A stretch of 64,000 bases of DNA, taken from assembly GCA_022749755.1 (NCBI GenBank), contig CM040447.1, positions 5,850,545 to 5,914,544 of the forward strand, read 5' to 3'. A model generated the notes under the pieces. The model ran no database searches. It was not told where the DNA came from and worked only from the letters and a program-made list of their open reading frames with translations. This document shows positions 51,784 through 64,000 of the stretch, one piece after another. The position numbers and the translations under genes were made by a program. The stretch is from Azadirachta indica (lineage: Eukaryota; Streptophyta; Magnoliopsida; Sapindales; Meliaceae). Within the stretch, counting starts at the first letter, position 1. The number at the start of each line of letters is the position of its first letter.

Positions 51784-52689
51784 TTAAATTACTAGAAAAG
51801 GAATTTGGTTAATTGAAGCGTCGAATCCATACTTATTCTGATAACCAGGATAATCACTCAAATTAAAAGCTGCCGCTTGTACAGTACGTAGTCCACACTG
51901 TGTTGCCAACTCTTCACTTCTCCACTCCCTGAAAAACCCATTTGTCTTGTGTACGACATGAATCTCTCCAGCAACCGATAGCATTCTCTTCGCATTTTCG
52001 AAGAATCCCTTCACCAAATTCCTGTGTCGCCTGCATATTCAGACACAACCAATGATTATATAATCAGAACGGTTAGACTTTGAAGAAGGAAAACAGAAAT
52101 CTAATTATAATAATTGCTTACTGGAGTTGAGTTGCTCGAGATTCTGCCTTGTTGAAGCCTGCAAGGGGAAAGTTAAACACGATTCTGTAGAAAGTTCTCC
52201 AACAAAAATCCGAACGACAAGCCATTATTGTTGCATCTACACCATGCATCACCTCGCAGCCATTCTTCTCCAGATTCTATATATTCATCATTGAATCCGT
52301 TCCATAATTGGAAAGTATGAAACCTACAGCAATAACATCAGATCAGTATAATGATATTACTGTAATCAAATGATCAAACATTAAAATGAAAAGACAATAA
52401 GAAGAGAGATATGACCATGTGAATCCAGAGATGTAGCAACCATATTGGTAGAAGAACCAAAGGCATTGGCCAAACAAGCAGAGAACGAAAAGTCTCCCTC
52501 TCCAACAAGCAATATATTGTGACTGCTGCTGTAGTGTTTTATCCACTTTGATTCATTTCGATCCAGCAAAACAGTCGATGTTTAACCGCTTATCTGTGTA
52601 CTTGCCATAGATTTTACAAGAGAAGAAATCCAACTTAAATCATCATCCGAATCAGAAAAATAATGACATTCTTCATCACTAAAATCCAT
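51784..52689 (-). pseudogene. DUF2431 (At4g26485/Bmt5-like) gene with two in-frame stops
   Basis: Three exons keep normal structure: 52416 (approx.)-52689, about 52118-52323 and 51784-52030, with usable GT-AG boundaries. The product would start MDFSDEECHYFSDSDDD and contain KWIKHYSSSHNILLVGEGD and DFSFSACLANAFG, the Rossmann-like glycine motif of DUF2431 (related to yeast 25S rRNA uridine methyltransferase Bmt5). Later parts read GCEVMHGVDAT, RIVFNFPLAGF, VKGFFENAKRML, GEIHVVHKT and DYPGYQNK, all typical. Two stops lie in frame: TAA at 52582-52584 (codon 36) and TAG at 52277-52279 in exon 2. The C-terminus after DYPGYQNK also departs from the family. No plausible intron removes the stops, so I call it a pseudogene; the exact exon 1 end is the GT after SLDSHG. 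Confidence 0.82.
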
Positions 52690-53312
52690 CTATATTGCCC
52701 TCTTTCAGGTGAAGCTAGCTAGCTTTTCTTGAGTTTTCAGTACATGGATACGTCACCATATATATATTGATAAATTCTTGAGAAATGTTAAGAGTTTTTT
52801 AGGGCTTCTTAATCGTTTTTCAAAAGAGAGATAGATATCTGAAGTCATCATCTTTGAATAAGTAGTCTTGATTTTGGATAGAAAGTTGGGTTCATTTCAA
52901 TGTTCAATTAAGCCTCACATTTCCAAGATTCAATGGATCGATGTATGTTAATTAATGTTGATTTTTATTTACTCTTCATTCCACTACCTCCTTAATTTTC
53001 TATTTATTTTATATTATTTTTCCTTTTTCTTTTTTCCAAAAGCCAAAGCATAATTGCATAAAAGGACACTCACAAAAGTATGGTCTAAACCTGCATATTT
53101 AATAAAATAATAATCTATATCTTTGACTCTTCTATGTCATGGATTAGAATTATATATATTGTTCTGTAAATCCGGCCATAACTCTGCATGTTAATTATAT
53201 AACAAAAAGGTACGTACTGTAAATTTGATAATGTTTATGTCTGCATATACATAAATAAGAGAGCAAGAGGAAAGAGAGTTTGTATTATGAGTATCACTAA
53301 ATGAATCAGAAG

Positions 53313-54060
53313 TTGCAAACATGTGTACATATTTGTTGCAAAGCCAAAAGCTTTGGCTAAACAAGGAAAAAATGAAAAATCTTCGTCTCTAACAAGTAAG
53401 ATCAGGGATGATAATGGAGCAAGTGCGGGTGGGAGGCCTTCCCCATATCTTAACCTGTTATAATTTTTAATATCTATTATAATTTTATTTTTTAATAAAT
53501 TTAATGGGTTAGAATGAAGAATTTTTATGTAGAGAATAGATTCTGCATCCCCACTTATTTTTTTTATTTATTTATACTAAATATTAAAAATATTATTAAC
53601 ATATTATAATATTTTTATATGCAATAATTATATTAGAATTACAAACTTAACTATTTAATAAAAAAATAAAAATTATATAATTTTTTTAATTAAATATTGG
53701 CCATGCACGCACACATTAAAAATTAACATGTTATAAAATTTTTATCTATATATACATGCATTACTAAACTTTTTTTTTTTACTTGAAACATTTATTATAT
53801 GCATAAATTTTGATTATATATATATATATATATATATATGAAAAATAAGGTAGAGATGGGAAGGAGATTATTAAACCATTATTCACTCGATAATAATATG
53901 AAAATTAATCTTCTTTCATTTATCGATGTCATCTTTATTTTATTTCATTAATTTGTAGCGGATCCCTAAAGGCCTTAAACCTATGGGAGACCATGCCATC
54001 TTGTAATTAATGCTACAGTTTTTGCTATTCAGTAAATACTGCAGTAGAATTTTATCCATT
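53313..54060 (-). pseudogene. Second DUF2431 relic, split by a ~620-bp insertion
   Basis: At 53313-53398 the minus strand encodes LLVRDEDFSFFPCLAKAFG and FATNM, a decayed match to the neighbouring copy's LLVGEGDFSFSACLANAFG and SSTNM. At about 54024-54060 it encodes KWIKFYCS, matching KWIKHYSS, which should directly precede. The two halves are in the right order and orientation but separated by roughly 620 bases of unrelated AT-rich sequence. Further exons were not found. Confidence 0.65.
53404..53937. mobile_element. Probable hAT-type non-autonomous element inside the DUF2431 relic
   Basis: The left end starts AGGGATGATAATGG followed by a GC-richer GCGGGTGGGAGGCC, closely resembling the inward-read right end of the hAT-type element at 9489-10120. 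A weak inverted counterpart (GATGTCATCTTT) lies near 53926-53937. No clear 8-base target duplication is left, and the inserted block may extend to about 54020. Confidence 0.4.
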
Positions 54061-54148
54061 TTGCTCCATTTTTATCCACTTTCAATTTATGACTCAAATT
54101 GTTTACAGAAATTGAATAAACACGAAAAGCAAGTATCCATAAATTTTT

Positions 54149-54184
<36 letters not shown>

Positions 54185-54892
54185 AGTTTCTCATTCCTTT
54201 TTAAAGCAGTGTTTAAAGTCATCTACAAGTTTTATGCATGCACTTGCAAGCAATGCATGTATTAGGTACGAAAAAACTGGATGTGTTTTAGTAAAATCAA
54301 TTTTTGAAGATTAATATGTACTGGGATAATTTTACTTTAGTCCTTAAGGTTTAATGAAATATCACTTCAGTTAAGTTATTTCAAGTATTTATTACAAACG
54401 TCCTTTTTTTTTTTTTTTTTTATATTCATCATTTAGTTCCTAAGATTTTAGGAAATATTGGTTGAACCAGGTTATTTCATGTACTAATAGTGAGCATATT
54501 TAGCATTTCTCGTAATCATCCTTGGCCAAATTTCATTTATTAAATACTTGTGACTGAACATTTTTTAAACCGTTCAAGATAATCCGCTGAAAAAGTTAAA
54601 AAATCACAACTAATCCCAAACATGCTAAAAAAAACTGTAGTTAGTAAAAGTTAGTAACTTATTGTAATTTCTACTTCAATCACTTCCATAAAAGAACAAA
54701 GAGAGTGGATGGACTAGAAGATGGATTTCTGGAAACAAAGATTTGTTTATTACAATTGAATCTCTCCTCCATAACAAAAATTTTTACAATTGTAAATGAG
54801 GAATTTAGGCAATAAAACAACTAAACAAGGTGGATTTGGGGAACAAATAGAAAACAGAGAAAACAGGAGACAATAAAACTACAGAATAAGGA

Positions 54893-57900
<3,008 letters not shown>

Positions 57901-58880
57901 ATCAACAAAGCTCCACTGGATACACCACCTTATCTAAATTTTAAAATGAATCAAAATTGTAATTCTCAACTTTGTCACTGCAAAATACCAAAATTTGAAC
58001 AGCAAATTAAAACTGAAACCATAATTGACTGCTTCAAGCTTCCAATAAGTAAGTACATTCCTCACACCAAGAATCAAAATTAAAATCAAAATTAAAAAAA
58101 TTAGTAAAAATTTAAACTCTCAACCGTGTTAGTGGTGTACATAAGAAAATTTGAGCACCAAACTAAAACTTAATTATCAAGGATCATTTGGAAGCTACTT
58201 CATACATAGTGATATGAATGCATCAAGCACAAAAAAAAAAAAAAAAAAAGGTGACCAAAAAGAGTTTCAAGTCCAAATGTTAAAAAGACCTAAATCCAAG
58301 CATCAAACTGAAACCCTAATTCCCAAATCAAACTTCTCCACGGGAACAACATAGAGCTAGCAAAAATATTAGATACCTTATTAGTAAAAACAACAATGAA
58401 ATTATACATGCATATTAATAAACAAATTAAAAGGAACCCAACTAAAAGAACCAGAATATGAATCTAAATCCATCTTCCAAAAATCAATTAAAATAATCAC
58501 CACAAGGAACACACATTGCATATTGATGTAACACATGAAACCCAAAAAAATAACTAATTATGAAACCAAAAAAACTCGAAATGTAGAATTGGGTTTCTTC
58601 AGATTTTACCTGGAAATGAAATTAAGGCCTGATTGCTTTGCCTTTTCTCGGCTTCTCTGCCAAATGAAATTTATCCATATTATTATTGTTATTAGTATTA
58701 ACAATATGAGAAAAAAAAACAAACAAACAAACAAGAGAATGAAAGGAAACCCTAACCCTAATGAATTAAACTCCGAAGAGAGAGAAGATAAAACGAAATT
58801 GAAACAAGTGTCGTTTTGATCAATCAGAGACCAACACATTCCGTCTTCAATGCAAATCAGCTTCTCTCTCTAAAACCGGC
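57901..58880 (-). promoter_or_regulatory. 5' UTR of the WNK gene with a 694-bp intron
   Basis: A donor (CCAG|GTAAAA) at 58608-58609 and an acceptor (ATCCAG) at 57916-57917 define a leader intron 57916-58609. The remaining leader is 57901-57915 plus about 58610-58880. A leader intron just before the ATG exon is common in plant WNK genes. Inferred from splice signals only. Confidence 0.5.
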
Positions 58881-58909
58881 GAGAGTTCGCCAAGTGATAC
58901 CTCAGCGTA

Positions 58910-58917
58910 TATTTATA
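58910..58917 (-). promoter_or_regulatory. TATA box of the WNK gene
   Basis: TATAAATA on the minus strand. It would place transcription start near 58880, inside the CT-rich CTTCTCTCTCT segment that begins the presumed leader exon. Confidence 0.5.
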
Positions 58918-58919
58918 CT

Positions 58920-60950
58920 TATCTATTTATCTTAAATTAATTTTACTATTATTCTAACGCCCACCGACCGTGACCGTTTCTGACTGCGTGTCAGTTGCTT
59001 GTGATAACGTGGCTTTTTCTAGTTGGGTGTGTCATAGCATCATCTCATGACGTGGCTGTTGATTATTGGGCTGTCAAGGAAAAAGGTCACAGGTGATTGT
59101 CCATTGAAAGAATGGGGCCGTATTGGGATTCTTTCGTTAGGCAGTTAAGATACCAGCCATTTGGGTCAGAAATTATTAATTTTTTTGTTTATTATATAAA
59201 ATTATGTAATTAATTTTAATCCTACTAATTTCTTGCAATTTACAACTCATACTTGGGTAAAACTTTATACTATGTTACTACTCATTACTAGAAAATTTTT
59301 TAATATAGAGAATTAATTAATTAATTAATTAAAATATAATTTATTATTTTCGTTTTATTGATAATAAACATTGTTGATAAATCTTCTTTAAATAGCAAGT
59401 GGGCTAAAAAAAATTACCTTTAATTGCTGCATTTCATCCAAAACCAGCGAACGTAGTACGTTTCTAGACCACATAATTTTTTAAATATAAATATAAATAT
59501 AAATATTTCATTATATGTACATATATGTATGATTAATTAATTAGTTTAGTTAATATTGTTAGATTATTCTTTTTTTTTTGACCTTATTCAACAAATATGT
59601 ATATATATAAAATGTTATCTATAATGAATTTAATATCTTTGATATAGGTATAATAACAATATTTTTAAGAGATATTGATATGTCAATTCAATATAAAGTC
59701 TTGGAATTAAAATGTAAATTCAATAGTGGATCACGAAATAGTTGAGCATAATTTAATTTCAAAATTATTCTAAGAATATTGCTACTTGAGAGCTAAATTA
59801 AAAATTTAAATACTGTTGGTAATAAAAAAAATAAAATTTATAAAGTATAATTATAATTAAATAAATATATTAAAAAATTAGAATTATAATATATTGCTTC
59901 ATAAATTTTATTAAAATAACAAAAAAGACAAAGGTTTCTTAATTTTAACAATTTAGTCCCTACTTTTTATTATTTAAAATTTTAAACTCTACTTTTTACA
60001 ACATTATTTGTTATTCATTTATTGAGGACAAAATTGTTAAGATAGAGTAAATCATTTCTTGATTTCTTATTTCACTAAAATTCAGTGCTGAAAATATATT
60101 TAATATTTTTTAAATTTTATATTCAGTATGGATTCAAAGATTAATGAATAATGAATCATAATAAAAGCATAATTAATTATTATGCACATAATATGTAATT
60201 AATTAGCCTCTAACATTAGAATTCATAAACAATAACATTATTGCAAGTTAAAGATCATGCTTTTGATAACATGTTATCCTATTTTACTACTTATTATTTG
60301 AAAATTTTTGATATAGAAAATTAATTAATTCTAATAATATATATATATAACAAATCATTCTACATATTGTTATAGTATTTAGAGATAGTTTGGTTGGTTT
60401 GATTTTCTCCTTATAGCAACTTTAAAGGATTCTTTTTTTTTTTAAACTTATAATTAAAAATAACTATGAGCAAAGTGTTTATAAATCTATAAAATAATAT
60501 CAAAATTCATAAATCATTATAAGATTACTACATAGTGAAATTTTATCGTATAGAAAAATAATGTGTATATATATATGTTGCACAATAAAATTAGGATCGA
60601 GGTATGAAATAAAATAATTGACATATTTAGATTATGGAAGGAATTATTATTATCCACCACCTCCCTCTTCACTATACTGTTCTAATGTAGAAATTAATTA
60701 TTTTGCATATAACAATTATGTTTTTGTTATAATTTTATAATTTTATAATTTTTGTCGTTAATTATTTTCATTGCTGATCGTTCTCTAGGTAATAGTTTAC
60801 AATATTCAACATTCACAATGATAATAATTAGAGGATAAAAATCAATAATACAACAAAGACATAACAAAGAAAATCAAATAAGTTTCCACATGGTTTATTG
60901 GAATGAATCTAGATATACAGAACTAGTGTGAATCAATGTCTAAAACATGA
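58920..60950. other. Gene-free AT-rich DNA between the WNK promoter and the Mutator-like MITE
   Basis: The first 200 bases are GC-richer and belong to the WNK promoter. Beyond that only AT-rich words are seen; 59940-60060 resembles inner sequence of the element at 285-502 (AATTTTAACAATTTAGTCC-type). Confidence 0.45.
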
Positions 60951-60961
60951 AGTTAATGAAA

Positions 60962-61675
60962 TGGTAAAAGTCTTTTTCGTCTCAAAGATTTGATTTGGTT
61001 TAATATCCTTATTAATTTTAGTGATTTTAAAAATATTTTTTAAAATTCTAAATTATTAAAAAATAACAATTATATCCTAATAATAATAATCATTTAAGAA
61101 AAATAACAAATGAATCTAAAATTTGAGAAAATACAATATAATTATATAAAATATATTAATTAAATAAATAATGTTATTATTTTAACAATATATTAACAAA
61201 TTAATTGTATTATAATTATTTGTAAGAAATTAAAAAAAATGAATTACACATTCATAGTTATTAGAAATTAAATCAAAATAAAGTATAAATAAATATTAAT
61301 TTATTAATAAAAATTTCTGAATTTATTTATTTTACAGTATATTTATAATAAATATTTATGAGTATATTGTAATTTAAATCAAATATGTGTAAACATATAT
61401 ATTTAAAATATAAATAAAATAATAAAAATAATAAATTTATAATATATTAATAAATCTTTAAATTATCAATGAGCCATAAAATTATAATTTATTTATTTAA
61501 TTAATTTTTTCAAAATTTTCAGATTTATTTATTATTTTTTTTTTTTTAAATAATTATTATATAGGGATATAATTGTTGTTTTTTAATAAATTAAAATTTT
61601 TAAAGATATTTTTAAAATCATTAAAACTAATAAAAATATTAAATCAAACCTTTAAAATTAAAAAGAATTTTACCC
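60962..61675. mobile_element. Mutator-like MITE with ~190-bp inverted repeats, 714 bp
   Basis: Identical 9-base direct repeats TTAATGAAA flank the element (60953-60961 and 61676-61684). The left end begins TGGTAAAAGTCTTTTT and the inward-read right end GGGTAAAATTCTTTTT. The arms stay alignable for about 190 bases (both contain TTTTAAAAATAT and AACAATTATATCC). The core is almost pure A+T with no ORF. Confidence 0.9.
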
Positions 61676-62399
61676 TTAATGAAATATTCCAATCACTTTC
61701 ATCTTCATTACTGAACCATTAAGAATACTTCCTAGCTAGGCACTTACAGCTCCACTTCTTCAGGAAATGTAACTGGAGATATTCCAATTTCACTGGAAAA
61801 TGTCAAACTTTATAAAGTAATTACTTCTTGAACTTATTAGAAAAATGAAAATGAATATTTATAAATTTTAAATATTAATAAATAAAAAAATATCTTAAAC
61901 AATATAAATAAAATAATTTTTGAACAAAAATTATGCTAATGTAATTTTAGAATTTTAATAACATTTCTAGTTACCCTCCATTCTAATCAATTTGAATAAA
62001 TTAATTATGCCTTTTGATGAATAGTGGATAATTCTATTTAGTTGTTACTAGAACTGTCTTTAGCATACAAATTTCTTTTTTTAAAATTTTAGAACACAAT
62101 TTTTTACGACGGAAAATTACTATTCTGTTATTTAAAACGTTCTTATAAATTATTGTAAAATAAAATCTCGTCTAATATATACAAATACTAATTATAAATA
62201 CAAATATATCAATTAAAATACAATTGCTAATAATAATTATAATTGTAAATGCTGGAGTCTTTAGTTAGCTAGTAACAAAAATAAATTACCTCATATTGCT
62301 GACCGGTGAAAGGGAAGTAGAATCTCATGCATTTTTTAGGCAGCATTCATAGTTTTAGTTTCCTATAAATGGTGTTATAAGTGATTGTTAAGATGTCAA

Positions 62400-64000
62400 A
62401 GTTACATGATTCTGTCCTTAATTCTATCATTGAAATTTTTATTAAGTTATTAAAGCATAAATAATTCATTATCATACAAAGCATATTTGCAATAATTAGG
62501 TAGCTTCTAACATTAGAATCTGGTGAAGTGGGAGATGGTGTAAGAATGATTCCTTCCATTATCAATATCACTTCTTTCATTTTAGGCCTCGATGTCAATT
62601 CAGTCTCCGCACACACAAGTCCGGTCTTCACCATTTTCTCCAATTCCTCCATTTCTATTTCATCTTCTTGATGTACCAGCTTCTGAATCTCACCAGCTTC
62701 ATAGCAGTGATAAGCCCAATTCATTAGGATGATTTCTTCATCTCTCAGGGATTCATCCATCTTCTTTCTGCAACAAAATGATTTCAAGCAACATTACTCC
62801 ATAGCTATACACATCTGCTTTCACTGTAATTGATGTGTTGTTGTACCATCCCGGCGCTGCATATCCTCTTGTCCCTCTAGGTACTGTGTATGTTCTCGTT
62901 TGATCAGGCTTCAGCAGCTTCGAAAGTCCGAAATCTGAGATCTTCGCCGTCCAACATTCATCCATCAGGATGTAGTGAGGCTTGATGTCGCAGTGCATGA
63001 TCCTGGTTTCGCATTCTTCGTTTAGATAATGAATGCCTTTCGCTATCTCCAACGCAATCCTCCTCTTTCATTCCATCTTGGGCGTTTGTTAGCCTTGAAA
63101 AGAAGATTTTCCAATGAACCATTCTCCATAAACTCGTGTACAAGAAGCCTGTTTGATCCTTCACTGCAAAATCCTACCAAGCTAACCAAGTTTTTGTGGT
63201 GTGTTCTTCCAATTATAGATCCTCATTTCATTTCGAAACTCGTTTTCTCCATCTTCCACCATCTTTATTAGCTTTTTCACTGCAACATTATTGTTATTAA
63301 CTACCAAGGAGCCCTGGTAAACCCTCCCTCATCCTCCCCTTCCGATCTCTTCTTTGAAGTTATCGGTGGCTGAAACAATCGTTGATAGCTGAATGATCTC
63401 GGATTGATTTCTCCGACTACGTTCAGTGAACTTGCGCGTCTTGAGATGATCTTGTAGCTCCATATTTTATGCGTGTCAACCTGAACATTAAGAGTATGAA
63501 GGAAAATGCAATCAGAACTGCACCAACAATTGCAAATTCCTTGCCATGTTATTATTAACGATCCGATCATCCCTAACCGGAGGCGACCCGTCAGCTCTAA
63601 CTTTGAATAGAACTTTAGTACTGCTTGTAATATATTTTTTCCCATACCTCAAAGGAAGCTTGTGCTTGAAGCAGGTTTGGCCTCTGATTCCGTATTGCGC
63701 CACAACACAATTACAATCCTCCAAACACGCCTCTGAACAAGGTTCTTCAGTTGCAGAATTGATGATATCATACTCATCGAGTTCCCAAAATGTACTTGCT
63801 AGAGTAGAAATTGTATAACCTTTTGTATTAGTACTTTCATCGCAAGCATTCTCTGTGCCGGAATTGAAATTGCACCCGTCTTTGAGGCTTCGTCGGATCA
63901 AAGTAAACGAATTAATCCAGGAGGGCATAACCAAGCAATGTCCGAACCATCAAGGCTGCAACAGCTATTCGCTCCGCAAGTTCCTTTCACTAAACAACGA
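62400..64000 (-). pseudogene. Decayed G-type lectin S-receptor-like kinase (LECRK type), truncated by the window edge
   Basis: Pieces in family order lie in several minus-strand frames. At 63934-63620: PAN-like CSEACLEDCNCVV and KLPLRYGKK. Near 63400: INPRSFSYQRLF. At 63340-63070: [39 protein letters not shown] and [11 protein letters not shown]. At 63060-62760: [40 protein letters not shown] and [14 protein letters not shown]. At 62760-62510: DEEIILMNWAYHCYEAGE and EELEKMVKTGL. Frame changes are visible near 63900, 63370, 63215, 63063 and 62776, and a TGA at 63329-63331 interrupts the Gly-rich loop. The Mg-binding Asn after HCDIKP is replaced (HY instead of QN) and APE has become APG. The intact family comprises plasma-membrane receptor kinases with lectin, EGF/PAN and kinase domains. 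The lectin half lies beyond 64000. Confidence 0.88.

Noticed and set aside
54322..54520. TGGGATAATTTTACTTTAGTCC-type start of a common plant repeat
   Set aside because: No inverted right end or target duplication found; left as an unplaced fragment.
60195..60225. CTCTAACATTAGAATTC resembling the receptor-kinase C-terminal coding sequence near 62500
   Set aside because: Match covers only about 20 bases and no kinase sequence continues from it.
61741..61800. Minus-strand EIGISPVTFPEEVEL followed by a stop, resembling a protein C-terminus
   Set aside because: Too short, no adjacent exon, and not the C-terminus expected for the receptor-kinase relic.

Overview
The window is AT-rich plant nuclear DNA. 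It has spliced genes with GT-AG introns, CT-rich leaders, long gene-poor stretches, microsatellites and many small DNA transposons. The proteins (CMPG/PUB-type U-box ligase, IDA-like peptide, TONSOKU, WNK kinase, G-type lectin receptor kinase) point to a core eudicot; the sequence does not fix the species. From memory of Arabidopsis locus numbers, the order U-box / IDA-like / TSK / WNK6-like matches At3g18710 (PUB29), At3g18715 (IDL4), At3g18730 (TSK) and At3g18750 (WNK6), so this is probably the orthologous segment.

Layout. 1-15.1 kb: no credible gene; repeats, an hAT-type element (9489-10120), two 268-bp foldback elements of one family (10188-10455, 12154-12421) and a SINE-like relic. 15.1-16.4 kb: intact intronless U-box E3 ligase on the minus strand, with W-boxes and a TGACGTCA site upstream. 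16.6-28.8 kb: gene-free; holds a SINE with a perfect 17-bp target duplication (22987-23245), an hAT MITE (23447-23716) and two GC-richer islands (about 26.0-27.3 kb). 28.8-29.0 kb: IDA-like peptide precursor, plus strand. 29.1-38.8 kb: gene-free; holds a diverged 1.3-kb duplication and a 170-bp foldback. 38.9-49.6 kb: 20-exon TONSOKU gene, minus strand, all exons joining in frame to 1355 residues; intron 4 carries a 338-bp repeat in three copies. Its promoter has an E2F site and ends at a 1.14-kb Mutator-like element (49773-50913) with an exact 9-bp target duplication. 51.8-54.1 kb: a broken DUF2431 gene and a second, more decayed copy split by an insertion. 54.9-58.9 kb: 7-coding-exon WNK kinase, minus strand, with a 5'-UTR intron. 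59-62.3 kb: gene-free; holds a 714-bp Mutator-like MITE with exact 9-bp target duplications. 62.4-64 kb: a decayed G-type lectin receptor kinase running off the right edge.

The four intact genes do not form one pathway. They act in protein turnover at the U-box ligase, in cell-separation or stress signalling by the secreted peptide, in replication-coupled chromatin repair (TSK), and in chloride/osmotic or clock-linked kinase signalling (WNK). The accessory content is transposon insertion, local duplication and gene decay. No clearly new coding system is visible; the most unusual items are the TSK promoter/MULE junction, the TSK intron satellite, the split DUF2431 relic and the well-bounded non-autonomous elements.
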